From the NCBI RefSeq assembly GCF_012641405.1, contig NZ_JABAII010000002.1, positions 558,001 to 622,000 of the forward strand: a stretch of DNA of 64,000 nt, written 5' to 3'. The stretch comes from Rhizobium sp. P40RR-XXII (GTDB taxonomy: Bacteria > Pseudomonadota > Alphaproteobacteria > Rhizobiales > Rhizobiaceae). The notes beneath the pieces are model-generated. The model ran no database searches. It worked only from the letters and a program-made list of their open reading frames with translations, and was not told where the DNA came from. Positions within the stretch are counted from its first letter, which is position 1, and every line of letters starts with the position of its first letter. Below, piece by piece: positions 45,520 through 55,644 of the stretch. A program made the translations under genes and the position numbers.

Positions 45520-46086
45520 GTGCTGGCCGTGAAGACACCCTCGTCCATCAAGGTTCATATCACCCGACTGGAAATGACCGCGCCGCCCAAGGCAAGCCTG
45601 CCGGTGCCGGTCAACATCCAGACGGCGATCATGCGTTCGCCTACTATTCCGCTGCCCTTCTATCGCTATCTCTATCGCCAGGTGGGTGCCCGCTGGCACT
45701 GGGTGGAGCGGCTGCGCCTCTCCGACGAGCAACTGGCCGCTGTTCTTCACGATCAGCGCAACGATATCAGCGTGCTTTACGTCAACGGCGCTCCGGGGGG
45801 ATTCTTCGAATATTTCCGCCAGGACGAGGAGACGATTGAGCTCAGCCATTTCGGCCTCATCGAAAATGCGCTCGGCCTCGGTATCGGCAAATGGTTCCTG
45901 CTGCAGTCGCTCTACGCCATATGGACGCTGAACCCGCAACGCATCGTGACGACGACGAACAATCTCGATCATCCGCGGGCATTGCAGCTCTACCAGATGT
46001 TCGGCTTCTCGCCGATCTCGACCGGCGAAGGCATCGTCAGGCCGCTCAGCGACAAGGAACTGCTGGAGCTCGCCAAGAAAAGCTGA
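45520..46086 (+). CDS. GNAT family N-acetyltransferase
   Basis: This protein of about 188 residues has the GNAT core LSHFGLIENALGLGIGKWFLLQSL (pyrophosphate loop GLGIGK) and the C-terminal NNLDHPRALQLYQMFGFSP. The GTG start at 45520 lies 2 bases after the sseA stop; GTG 45529 and ATG 45574 are alternatives, and no strong ribosome-binding site decides, suggesting coupling to sseA. The conserved N-terminal PSSIKVHITRLEMTAPP region recurs in rhizobial homologues as I recall them. The substrate is unknown. Confidence 0.8.
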   Translation: MLAVKTPSSIKVHITRLEMTAPPKASLPVPVNIQTAIMRSPTIPLPFYRYLYRQVGARWHWVERLRLSDEQLAAVLHDQRNDISVLYVNGAPGGFFEYFRQDEETIELSHFGLIENALGLGIGKWFLLQSLYAIWTLNPQRIVTTTNNLDHPRALQLYQMFGFSPISTGEGIVRPLSDKELLELAKKS

Positions 46087-46166
46087 CTCGTCGACCCAGC
46101 AGGAATCGGGTGGTTTCGCATCTCGCTCCAGAGCATAACATGGCAAATCTCGAAAGGAGTGTTGCC

Positions 46167-46676
46167 ATGCTTTCCATCGCCTTTGCAGCCATGCCCACGT
46201 CCGACGCCGAAACTCTTTGGAACGGCGGCACCGATGCCTATGGTCACCAGCCGGAGACCATGATCTCAGATGGTCCGGGCCATCCCTGCCGCCACTGCCT
46301 GCGCAATATCGATGCCGGTGAAGCGCTGTTCGTCTTTGCCTATCGCCCCTTCCCCGAATTGCAGCCCTACGCGGAAACGGGTCCGATCTTCCTCCACAAG
46401 ACACCGTGCCGGCGCTACGGAGCGGAAGAAATCCTGCCGCCCGTGCTGACGACCAGCCGGGATTTCATCGTGCGCGGCTATGGAAAGAACGATCGCATCG
46501 TCTACGGAACCGGCGCCGTAACGCCGACCGACGATATCGCAACCTATGCGGCTTCGCTGCTGGAACGCCCCGACATCGCCTATGTCCACGTCCGCTCGGC
46601 GCGCAACAATTGCTACCAGTGCCGCATCGATAAGGTGGAGGCGCCGGCCTATGCCGATGCCGGCGCCTCCATTTGA
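46167..46676 (+). CDS. DUF1203 family protein
   Basis: This protein of 169 residues has conserved PGHPCRHCLRNIDAGEALFVFAYRPF near 40-65 and NCYQCRID near the end. The CxxC pairs could bind a metal. Start ATG 46167 is supported by AAAGGAG seven bases upstream. An earlier ATG (46140) overlaps that site. The role of DUF1203 is unknown. The last codons form one arm of a perfect hairpin (46636-46671) shared with the converging ald gene. Confidence 0.82.
   Translation: MLSIAFAAMPTSDAETLWNGGTDAYGHQPETMISDGPGHPCRHCLRNIDAGEALFVFAYRPFPELQPYAETGPIFLHKTPCRRYGAEEILPPVLTTSRDFIVRGYGKNDRIVYGTGAVTPTDDIATYAASLLERPDIAYVHVRSARNNCYQCRIDKVEAPAYADAGASI
46636..46671. terminator. Perfect 13-bp hairpin inside the DUF1203 3' end
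   Basis: TGGAGGCGCCGGC and GCCGGCGCCTCCA are perfect arms around a ten-base loop, overlapping the last DUF1203 codons and 12 bases from the ald stop. On the plus strand TTTGATTG follows. It probably terminates both converging units. Confidence 0.6.
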
Positions 46677-46682
46677 TTGATA

Positions 46683-47801
46683 TTACGCGACGTTCAGAAT
46701 GCTCTCGGGCGCAACGGCCTCATAGCCGAGCGCCTCGGCCACCGGCCGGCTGGTGATACGGCCCTTGTGCACATTGAGGCCATTGCGGAGGTGCTTGTCT
46801 TCCGCGATGGCGCGCAGGCCGCGATCGGCGAGCGCAAGGCCATGATAGATCGTGGCATTGTTCAAGGCATGGGCCGAGGTGACGGGAACCGCACCCGGCA
46901 TATTGGCGACGCAATAATGCACGACACCTTCAACCACATAGGTCGGATCGGAATGCGTCGTCGCATGCGAGGTCTCGAAGCAACCGCCCTGGTCGATGGC
47001 GACATCGACGATCACCGAGCCATTCTTCATGCCTGACAGCATCTCGCGCGTCACCAGCTTCGGCGCGGCGGCGCCGGGGATCAGCACGGCACCGATGATG
47101 AGATCGGCGGAGAAGACTTCTTCTTCCAGCGCCTGGATGCTGGAATAGCGCATGTGGACCCGGCCGTTGAAGATGTCATCGAGCTGCCGCAGGCGCGGCA
47201 GCGAGCGATCGAGGATGCTGACATCGGCGCCGAGCCCTGCCGCCATCTTGGCGGCATGCAGGCCGACAACGCCGCCGCCGATAATCGCCACCTTGGCCGG
47301 CAGCACGCCCGGCACGCCGCCGAGCAGGATGCCGAGGCCGCCATTGGCCTTCTGCAGGGCCGTTGCGCCCGCCTGGATCGACAGACGACCGGCGACCTCC
47401 GACATCGGCGCCAGCAGCGGCAGGCCGCCGCGTTCGTCGGTCACGGTCTCGTAGGCGATGGCCGTTACGCCTGAAGCAAGGAGGCCCTTGGTCTGTTCCG
47501 GATCGGGTGCGAGATGCAGATAGGTGTAAAGAAGCTGGCCTTCGCGGAGCTGCGCCCATTCGGAGGGCTGCGGCTCCTTGACCTTTACGATCATGTCGCA
47601 CTTCTCGAAAATGTCCTTAGCGCTTGCGGCGATCTTAGCTCCGGCGGCCACATAGGCGTGATCGTCGGCGCCGATGCCGGCACCGGCCTTCGTTTCGACC
47701 CAGACCTCGTGGCCATGGGCGACATATTCGCGAACCGACGCCGGCGTCAGGCCGACGCGATATTCGTGGTTCTTGATTTCCTTCGGGCAACCAACGCGCA
47801 T
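46683..47801 (-). CDS. ald: Alanine dehydrogenase
   Basis: This enzyme of 372 residues interconverts alanine with pyruvate and ammonia using NAD. N-terminal [20 protein letters not shown], the pyruvate-binding [11 protein letters not shown], the Rossmann motif [22 protein letters not shown] at about 170-190 and the loop [22 protein letters not shown] are all diagnostic. ATG 47801 is chosen; the longer frame adds 37 basic residues. It is divergent from an Lrp/AsnC regulator, which suggests alanine-responsive activation as known for AldR-type pairs. Confidence 0.96.
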   Translation of the reverse strand: MRVGCPKEIKNHEYRVGLTPASVREYVAHGHEVWVETKAGAGIGADDHAYVAAGAKIAASAKDIFEKCDMIVKVKEPQPSEWAQLREGQLLYTYLHLAPDPEQTKGLLASGVTAIAYETVTDERGGLPLLAPMSEVAGRLSIQAGATALQKANGGLGILLGGVPGVLPAKVAIIGGGVVGLHAAKMAAGLGADVSILDRSLPRLRQLDDIFNGRVHMRYSSIQALEEEVFSADLIIGAVLIPGAAAPKLVTREMLSGMKNGSVIVDVAIDQGGCFETSHATTHSDPTYVVEGVVHYCVANMPGAVPVTSAHALNNATIYHGLALADRGLRAIAEDKHLRNGLNVHKGRITSRPVAEALGYEAVAPESILNVA

Positions 47802-47953
47802 TTCATTCCTCCTCGAATGCTTTTGCGTCTTTCGTTTTCTCCGCTGGAAATCAGACCACCTCCGCCCCGCAATGTCCTTGCAAAGACGATTTGCGCGGCG
47901 GTCATTTTTCATGATTTATTGCGCGAACAGGAGTTTTTTCGAAAGTTCTTCGA

Positions 47954-48415
47954 ATGTCTGACCTCGACGCCATAGATCATTCGATTCTACGGATGCTTCA
48001 GCAGAATGCACGGATCACCAACGCGGAATTGGCCGAAAAGGTCGGCCTCTCGCCCTCAGCCTGTTCTCGCCGGCTCGATATCCTCGAAAAGAGCGGCGTT
48101 ATCGACGGCTATCATGCGCATCTGTCGCAAAAGGCGCTTGATTATAAGATGATCGCCTTCGTGCACATCTCGCTGTCAGGCCAGTTCGCCAAAACGCTGT
48201 CGGAATTCGAGACGGCGGTAAAACGCTGTCCGAACGTGCTTGCCTGCTATCTCATGTCCGGGGAATACGATTACATAGTGCGCGTTGCCGCGCGGGATCT
48301 CGAAGACTACGAACGCATCCACCGCGACTGGCTCTCCGCGCTGCCGCATGTGGTGAAGATCAATTCCAGCTTTGCACTGCGCGAAATCATCGAGCGGCCG
48401 AATGTCGGCCTGTGA
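47954..48415 (+). CDS. Lrp/AsnC family regulator of alanine dehydrogenase
   Basis: This regulator of 153 residues has an N-terminal winged helix-turn-helix (ITNAELAEKVGLSPSACSRRL) and a C-terminal RAM ligand-binding domain (CYLMSGEYDYIVRVAARDL). Its position, divergent from ald with 152 bases between, matches AldR/AlaR-type local regulators. The spacer contains a small inverted motif TTCGAAAGTTCTTCGAA just before the start codon, which could be an operator. Confidence 0.88.
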   Translation: MSDLDAIDHSILRMLQQNARITNAELAEKVGLSPSACSRRLDILEKSGVIDGYHAHLSQKALDYKMIAFVHISLSGQFAKTLSEFETAVKRCPNVLACYLMSGEYDYIVRVAARDLEDYERIHRDWLSALPHVVKINSSFALREIIERPNVGL

Positions 48416-48421
48416 TCTTCG

Positions 48422-49225
48422 TCAGCGCAGGTCCAGCAGCAATGCGCGGTGATCCGAGACCTCGGGCTCGGCCACGGGATCGAAATGGATCACTTCGACA
48501 TTCGCAGTCACCAGCATGTAGTCAGCGAAACGGGGTTGCTTGCGATAGTGAGACGTGCGCGTGTCGTCATGTCCTCGTGAAGTAACAAGATCGACAAGGC
48601 CCAGGGTACCGAGGATTTCGAAGGTCTCGCTGCCCGGCAGCACGTTGAAATCGCCGCAGACGACCAGCCGGTCGCCGTCGTGTTTCACCTGACGGATCAA
48701 CTCGACAAGCGCATTGGCCTGATGGCGACGTTCCGGCGTATCGCCCTTGCCTTCCAGATCCCGCAGGCCATGCATATGGGCAATGGTGATGGGATAGCCG
48801 CGCTGATAGTCGAAGAGGCGGATGCAATGGGCATTGCGCGAGCGCGGATGCGGTCCGTAACCATCGGCCGAAAATTCACCATGAATGAATCCAGCGGCCT
48901 GAGCGACGATCGGATAGCTCCTGCGCACGAAGGTCGCCAGGCCGAATTCAGAGGAAAACCGGCGGTCGCCATCGAAGAGATCGCCTCGCGCCACCGGAAG
49001 GAAAAATGCATCGTAAGCCGGCAAAGCAAGTTTGAGTTCGTCGAAGAGTTTGGCCCGCTGCGGGAGTTCGATTCCGTGATCGCGATAGACCAGCCATTCG
49101 GATTGCGCGTCGTGCGTGCGGACCACTTCCTGCAGGCACAGGACATCTGCATCGACTTCGGCGAGATAAGGTATAAGCGGCTCATGCAGCCGGCCACCCC
49201 ATGCATTCAAAGAAACGATGCGCAT
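48422..49225 (-). CDS. Endonuclease/exonuclease/phosphatase family protein
   Basis: This protein of 267 residues has the EEP fold: MRIVSLNAWGGRLHEPLIPYL at the start, the metal-binding CLQEVVRTHD, catalytic LVVCGDFNVLPGSETFEIL and the terminal SDHRALLLDL. Substrates of the family range from DNA to phospholipids, so specificity cannot be given. ATG 49225 is chosen over a start six codons earlier. It converges on the Lrp gene with 6 bases between the stop codons. Confidence 0.88.
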   Translation of the reverse strand: MRIVSLNAWGGRLHEPLIPYLAEVDADVLCLQEVVRTHDAQSEWLVYRDHGIELPQRAKLFDELKLALPAYDAFFLPVARGDLFDGDRRFSSEFGLATFVRRSYPIVAQAAGFIHGEFSADGYGPHPRSRNAHCIRLFDYQRGYPITIAHMHGLRDLEGKGDTPERRHQANALVELIRQVKHDGDRLVVCGDFNVLPGSETFEILGTLGLVDLVTSRGHDDTRTSHYRKQPRFADYMLVTANVEVIHFDPVAEPEVSDHRALLLDLR

Positions 49226-49366
49226 GTTCTGCCCTCTCGACATTCGTATAGCTGGCCGGGTTCACCACCGATTCCGGTACCGATTCGGGACGTCCGGCTA
49301 CAATTTTAGCGTTTATCCTAAGCAGCTCTCAATGCTCACCTGATATCCAGGCGGGGAAAAAGATGT

Positions 49367-49744
49367 ATGAGCCGGGATAACATCATGCAGTTCTCTTCGA
49401 AATCACCTGTCCAGGGCAATCTGAAAATCAAGACGCGAGGTTCGCCGCGCCATCATGCACGGCTGATGGGCCAAGTCCGCTATTTCACCAAGCTCGTGGC
49501 TGGCCGCGTCGTCGATATTTCCACCAGCGGCATTGCTCTCGATCTGCAGTCGCCACTCTATGCGGCCGCAGGCAGCAAGGTTCGCGTCGAATGCGACGAT
49601 ATCGGCCTCCTGGATGGTTTCGTGCGCTGGGCTCATAACGGCCGCATCGGCATCGAGTTCGATCGCTCGTCCAACGCGTCGGCGAAAGTCGCGTCCTACT
49701 TCCGCTTTTTCCACAAGGACATAAAGCCGGTTCTCAAGCGCTGA
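49367..49744 (+). CDS. PilZ domain protein
   Basis: This protein of 125 residues consists of a single PilZ-type beta barrel with SPRHHARLMGQVRYF, DISTSGIALDL (a fit to the D/NxSxxG motif) and RIGIEFD. The upstream arginine motif RxxxR is not evident (RHHAR is present), so cyclic-di-GMP binding is uncertain. ATG 49367 has GGGG ten bases upstream; ATG 49385 is the alternative. It stands alone upstream of cpdB. Confidence 0.75.
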   Translation: MSRDNIMQFSSKSPVQGNLKIKTRGSPRHHARLMGQVRYFTKLVAGRVVDISTSGIALDLQSPLYAAAGSKVRVECDDIGLLDGFVRWAHNGRIGIEFDRSSNASAKVASYFRFFHKDIKPVLKR

Positions 49745-49783
49745 TCGAATACCGGTGCAAGCCGGCTACGATCCACAATAAGC

Positions 49784-49801
49784 CTGTCACATTCCTGGTG
49801 C
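49784..49801 (+). promoter_or_regulatory. Weak PHO-like motif upstream of cpdB
   Basis: CTGTCAC followed after four bases by CTGGTGC matches the first PHO half at 6 of 7 and the second at 3 of 7. It is about 80 bases before cpdB, whose phosphate-releasing product would suit the regulon. Confidence 0.25.
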
Positions 49802-49882
49802 ACACCTTCGAAAATCGTCCTAATCTCCCTCGCCCGAGAGATGATCGACGGACTTATAGCCCCATCGTTGAAGGAGTGTCTT

Positions 49883-51871
<1,989 letters not shown>

Positions 51872-51885
51872 TCCCGACAGCTGCT

Positions 51886-51917
51886 GGCCTCTCCCCGTTA
51901 CAGGGAGAGGCCTTTTT
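51886..51917. terminator. Intrinsic terminator of cpdB, shared with lysR end
   Basis: GGCCTCTCCC and GGGAGAGGCC form a ten-base stem followed by five T on the plus strand, 15 bases after the cpdB stop and touching the converging LysR gene stop. Confidence 0.92.
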
Positions 51918-52885
51918 CACTCGGCAGCCAATCGCTTGTCGCCGGGATGGAACATTTCGACCGCCGCCTTGAAGTCTTCCTGATTGGGGCATCGCGACAG
52001 GCGATCGCGGAAAGCCTCGATCAGCCAGGCGGCCGCAGGACCCGGAGGATTATCAACCTTGCGGATGGCATAGAGCGGATATTCGCTCTGGTCATAGGCA
52101 TCAAGCGCCAACGGCACGAGCCTGCCCTTCTGCAGATCCTCCATGATGAACGAGGCCGGCAGGCCGCCCCAGCCAAGACCACCGCGGATCAGCTGATGCT
52201 TGGTGGCGATATCGCTGAGGTGCCAGATCTTGTAGGACAGGACGTTGAAATCCTTGCCGTTGGTGAGGTTTGACGCGTCGGTGACGACCAGTTGCACTTC
52301 TTCGCGCACATCGGCAAGCGTCAGCGGTCGTCCCAGCAGAGCAAGCGGATGCGTCGGGGCGGCAACCGGCATCATGAAGGAATGTCCGACGCGCTCGATG
52401 ACCAGGGCATCATCCTGCTTCAACACCGAGCCGCCAATACCGATCGTCGATCTGCCGCCGGTGACGAGCTCCAGCATCGAACCAAGTTCGCCGGTATCGA
52501 GCCGCAAGGAAACGTACGGGAAGCGATCCCGAAATTCCCGCAGCACGTCGACGGTGGCATGCACCGGCACCATGACGCTGATGGCAACGGCCACCTCCGC
52601 CTCAAGCCCGCTCTTCAGGCCCTTCACTCTCGCACGCATCACCTGGAGATCGGAAAGAATGCGGCGGGCATCCTCCAGCATCACCCTGCCCGCATCCGTC
52701 AATTTCGGCTGGCGCGAACCGGACCGTTCGAACAGCGGCATTTCGAGCTGGGCCTCCAGATTGGCAATCGTGTAGCTGATCACCGATTGAGCGCGATTGA
52801 GCGCGCGCGAGGCGGCGGAGAAACTGCCTGATTCAGCGACGGTCAGAAAGACCTGCAATTGGTCAAGGGTGGGATTGGGGAGCAT
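51917..52885 (-). CDS. LysR family transcriptional regulator
   Basis: This regulator of 322 residues has an N-terminal winged helix-turn-helix (LDQLQVFLTVAESGSFSAASRALNRAQSVISYTI) and a two-lobed effector domain. It is divergent from azoR, the common arrangement of a LysR protein with its target. An inverted repeat, CTATCGA and TCGATAG, lies in the 137-base spacer and is a likely binding site. The effector is unknown; quinone or oxidative stress is plausible from the target. Confidence 0.9.
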   Translation of the reverse strand: MLPNPTLDQLQVFLTVAESGSFSAASRALNRAQSVISYTIANLEAQLEMPLFERSGSRQPKLTDAGRVMLEDARRILSDLQVMRARVKGLKSGLEAEVAVAISVMVPVHATVDVLREFRDRFPYVSLRLDTGELGSMLELVTGGRSTIGIGGSVLKQDDALVIERVGHSFMMPVAAPTHPLALLGRPLTLADVREEVQLVVTDASNLTNGKDFNVLSYKIWHLSDIATKHQLIRGGLGWGGLPASFIMEDLQKGRLVPLALDAYDQSEYPLYAIRKVDNPPGPAAAWLIEAFRDRLSRCPNQEDFKAAVEMFHPGDKRLAAE

Positions 52886-52897
52886 CTGCCATCCATT

Positions 52898-52941
52898 CTA
52901 TCGATAATTCCGATCCATATTATCACAGTTTTTCTCGATAG
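52898..52941. promoter_or_regulatory. Inverted repeat between lysR and azoR
   Basis: CTATCGA (52898-52904) and TCGATAG (52935-52941) are perfect inverted half-sites 30 bases apart, in the divergent promoter region of the LysR/azoR pair. Confidence 0.4.
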
Positions 52942-53022
52942 CACTGACGACTTATTTATGGAGGCGAACGTGATCGGACTCTCCCAGCCGATTTTCGCAA
53001 CCTATTGAAAAGGAAAACGGAT

Positions 53023-53637
53023 ATGTCGTCCATTCTGCTTCTGACTTCGAGCCCGCGTCCGGACTCGCTCTCCACGAAGATCGCAACCGAGCTTGCCGAG
53101 AAGATTAAGACCAACAATCCCGGCAAGACCCTCGTTCACCGCGACCTCGCTGCAGACAACCTGCCGCACATCGACGGCCCCTTCACCGCTGCCATCCGCA
53201 CGCCGGCCGACGCCCGTACGCCCGAGCAGCAGGAACTGGTCAAGGTTTCCGACGCGCTCGTCGACGAGCTGCTCGCAGCCGACACGCTGGTCATCGGCAC
53301 CGGCCTCATCAACTTCAACATCTACTCTTCGCTGAAGACCTGGATCGACAACATTGCCCGCGCCGGCCGCACCTTCACCTATACGGAAACCGGCCCGAAG
53401 GGTCTCGCTACCGGCAAGAAGGCCTATATCGTACTCGCCTCCGGCGGCGTCTATTCGGAAGGCCCGGCTGCTCCGCTGAACCATGCCGTTCCCTACCTGA
53501 AGTCGGTTCTCGCCTTCATCGGCATCACCGATGTCGAGACCGTTTACATCGAGGGCGTTGCCTTCGGTCCGGAAGCTGCCGAGAAGGCAATCGGCGCCGC
53601 CCAGGTCCGCGCTTCCGAGCTGGCCCTCGCCGCTTAA
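53023..53637 (+). CDS. azoR: FMN-dependent NADH:quinone oxidoreductase/azoreductase
   Basis: This flavodoxin-fold enzyme of 204 residues reduces quinones and azo compounds. FMN-binding parts are LLLTSSPRPDSLSTKIA at the start, the INFNIYSSLKTWIDNIARAGRTF segment and VLASGGVYSEGPAAPLNH. ATG 53023 is preferred to a start six codons earlier. It has a hairpin after the stop and is divergent from a LysR-type gene. Confidence 0.9.
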   Translation: MSSILLLTSSPRPDSLSTKIATELAEKIKTNNPGKTLVHRDLAADNLPHIDGPFTAAIRTPADARTPEQQELVKVSDALVDELLAADTLVIGTGLINFNIYSSLKTWIDNIARAGRTFTYTETGPKGLATGKKAYIVLASGGVYSEGPAAPLNHAVPYLKSVLAFIGITDVETVYIEGVAFGPEAAEKAIGAAQVRASELALAA

Positions 53638-53664
53638 TTGACTGCGATATTCAGATACTGACAG

Positions 53665-53690
53665 GCGGCCGGCTTCAATCGGCCGCTTTG
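53665..53690. terminator. Hairpin between azoR and tetR
   Basis: GCGGCCG and CGGCCGC arms with an eight-base loop, followed on the plus strand by TTTGC. It lies between converging stops of azoR and the TetR gene. Confidence 0.65.
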
Positions 53691-54272
53691 CTATTCTGCT
53701 CGCGGCAGCTCCTTGACGAATTGCTTGACGGTTTCCAGGATTTCATCGGAAAGAGCCTCGTCGCTCGCCACGCGCGCAAGGCCGAGCGCACCGGTCATCA
53801 GGCATGAGGCGATGATCGCCTTTCGCCTTGCTTCGGCGGTTCCCAGCCGCGGCATGCGCGCCGTCATGGCGTCGAAATTCCTTCGCAGGCCATCCGTCGC
53901 AACAGAGCGGACCGCATCGCTGCCGCGCGCCATATCCGCCGTCAGCGCCGCATAGGCGCAGCCCTCGCCGCAATGATCCCGGTGGCGTTCGCTGAGATAA
54001 GCATCGACGTACTCGTCGAGCGAGATGCTTTCGGGATCGATCCCCTTGTCCTCCTGCTGCCGCCGCCATGATCCGATCGCCGATTCCATGGCTTCCGCCA
54101 CGAGTTCGTCGCGCGAGGCGAAATGCTTGTAGAAGCCGCCGACGGTGAGACCCGCCTCCTTCATCAGGTCGGCAACACCGATCCCTTCCAATCCCTCCTC
54201 GCGCAGACGCTTGGCGGCGAGCGTCACGATGCGTTCGTGCGTCTTCTGCTTTTCCAATTGTGAGCGGCCCAT
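53691..54272 (-). CDS. TetR/AcrR family transcriptional regulator
   Basis: This repressor of 193 residues has an N-terminal helix-turn-helix (GIGVADLMKEAGLTVGGFYKHF) and a C-terminal dimer domain with HCGEGCAYAALTADMARGS, the CxxAALxADxAR pattern seen in one AcrR subgroup. The two cysteines there might sense reactive compounds. ATG 54272 is chosen; the longer frame runs into the operator. It is divergent from an SDR gene, with two near-identical palindromic sites between them. Confidence 0.9.
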   Translation of the reverse strand: MGRSQLEKQKTHERIVTLAAKRLREEGLEGIGVADLMKEAGLTVGGFYKHFASRDELVAEAMESAIGSWRRQQEDKGIDPESISLDEYVDAYLSERHRDHCGEGCAYAALTADMARGSDAVRSVATDGLRRNFDAMTARMPRLGTAEARRKAIIASCLMTGALGLARVASDEALSDEILETVKQFVKELPRAE

Positions 54273-54304
54273 CGAAAATCCTTTCGTGCCCGGCTTGACA
54301 AAAT

Positions 54305-54344
54305 GGATTACGATCATAATCCTTATAGATGACGATCATAATCC
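54305..54344. promoter_or_regulatory. Tandem palindromic operator for the TetR regulator
   Basis: GGATTACGATCATAATCC (54305-54322) is an 18-base near-palindrome (8 of 9 pairs). A second copy at 54327-54344 differs at two positions. The copies are offset by 22 bases, about two helical turns, in the 105-base spacer between the TetR and SDR starts, as expected for two dimers binding the same face. Confidence 0.75.
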
Positions 54345-54377
54345 AGATCGCGACAAAAGCCAACAGGAGCTACGAAC

Positions 54378-55154
54378 ATGCGTCTCAAGAACAAGGTTGC
54401 CGTCATCACCGGCGGAAACAGCGGTATCGGGTTGGCCACCGCCCGCCTCTTCCTCGCCGAAGGCGCCAAGGTCGCCATAACAGGCCGCAACGCCAAGACA
54501 TTGGCGGCGGCAGCGGAACAACTCGGCGGCGGCGTGCTGGCATTGCAGGCCGACACGACCGACATCCCCGCCATGGAGAGGGCGTTTGCCGAGGCTGCGG
54601 AGAAGCTTGGAAAATTCGATGCGGTCTTTGCCAATGCCGGCATTGCCGGCGATACCCCGCTCGGCAACACTACGCTCGAGCAGTTCGAAACCATCGTCCG
54701 CATCAATTTCACCGGCGTTTTCTTCACCGTGCAAGCCGCCCTGCCATATCTGAACGATGGCGGCTCCGTGATCCTGAATGGCTCCGTGCATGCCGTCCTC
54801 GGCATTCCCGGCGCCTCGGCCTATGCCGGCACGAAGGGCGCCGTCCGCGCCATGACCCGCAATCTTGCCTCCGAGCTTGCGCCCCGCGGCATCCGCGTCA
54901 ACCAGGTTACGCCGGGCGCCACCAAGACGCCGATCTGGGAGCCCCGCGCTGCCACGCCGGAGGCCCTGGATGCGTTGCAGGCCCGCTTTGGCGGCCTGAG
55001 CGCGCTCGGCCGCATGAGCGAAGCCGATGAAATCGCCAAGGCCGCGCTCTACTTCGCCTCCGACGATTCCGCCAATGTCACGGCGATCGAAATCACGGTC
55101 GACGGAGGCGCCGTCAACGCCCCCGCCGGCGCGAAGATGTTCCGCACGGCTTGA
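54378..55154 (+). CDS. SDR family oxidoreductase
   Basis: This short-chain dehydrogenase of 258 residues has ITGGNSGIGLATARLFLAEG at the cofactor site, FANAGIAGDTPL, catalytic Ser in VILNGSVHAVLG and Tyr/Lys in SAYAGTKGAVRAMTRNLA. The Arg after the first beta-alpha unit (TGRNAK) suggests NADPH use. It is the probable target of the divergent TetR regulator. The substrate is unknown, likely a small aldehyde, ketone or quinone. Confidence 0.9.
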   Translation: MRLKNKVAVITGGNSGIGLATARLFLAEGAKVAITGRNAKTLAAAAEQLGGGVLALQADTTDIPAMERAFAEAAEKLGKFDAVFANAGIAGDTPLGNTTLEQFETIVRINFTGVFFTVQAALPYLNDGGSVILNGSVHAVLGIPGASAYAGTKGAVRAMTRNLASELAPRGIRVNQVTPGATKTPIWEPRAATPEALDALQARFGGLSALGRMSEADEIAKAALYFASDDSANVTAIEITVDGGAVNAPAGAKMFRTA

Positions 55155-55268
55155 GCCGTAGCGAAAGTCCGACCAGCTATCGATTCAGTGAGTGTTATGG
55201 GCCGCCTAAGCAGATGTGGGATGCGGCCCCCGCACCAGCAGGCGCATATTAAGGAAATCCGCCTGGTA

Positions 55269-55607
55269 TCACACCTGGCGGACCTTTTCGCCGTCGCCGA
55301 AGAGACCTGGGCCGTTCTGATCGATGATCTGCTGGCCCTTGCGGAAGGTCGATTCCACGGCATCATCCGACGAGGTGAAAACATCGGCGCGAATGAAATT
55401 GCGCACCAGGATCTCGCCGTTCACATCCTTCTCGATCCGGCCCATGAGGCGGAACTGATTACCCTCGCGCTGCGGTGTCGCATAGATCGTGCAACCGCCA
55501 TGCATCTGCGGCTCGGCGCTGACAGCCGGAGCGGCAGACTTTTCGGTGCCCGCCTGCGATGCGCCACCGGTGAAGATCGAAAGGATATTTGAAAACAACG
55601 AAGCCAT
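55269..55607 (-). CDS. HlyU family protein
   Basis: This protein of 112 residues has the signature of the alphaproteobacterial HlyU family (Pfam HlyU): YATPQREGNQFRLMGRIEKDV, HVRNFIRAD-like VRNFIRADVFTSSDDAV and KGQQIIDQNGPGLF. The family name comes from an annotated transcriptional regulator; a DNA-binding helix-turn-helix is not evident, so the regulatory role is unproven. It follows ilvA by 37 bases and may be its operon partner. Confidence 0.8.
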   Translation of the reverse strand: MASLFSNILSIFTGGASQAGTEKSAAPAVSAEPQMHGGCTIYATPQREGNQFRLMGRIEKDVNGEILVRNFIRADVFTSSDDAVESTFRKGQQIIDQNGPGLFGDGEKVRQV

Positions 55608-55644
55608 GGATCGCCTTTAGCATGAAGGTTGCGGGCTCGCAAAG

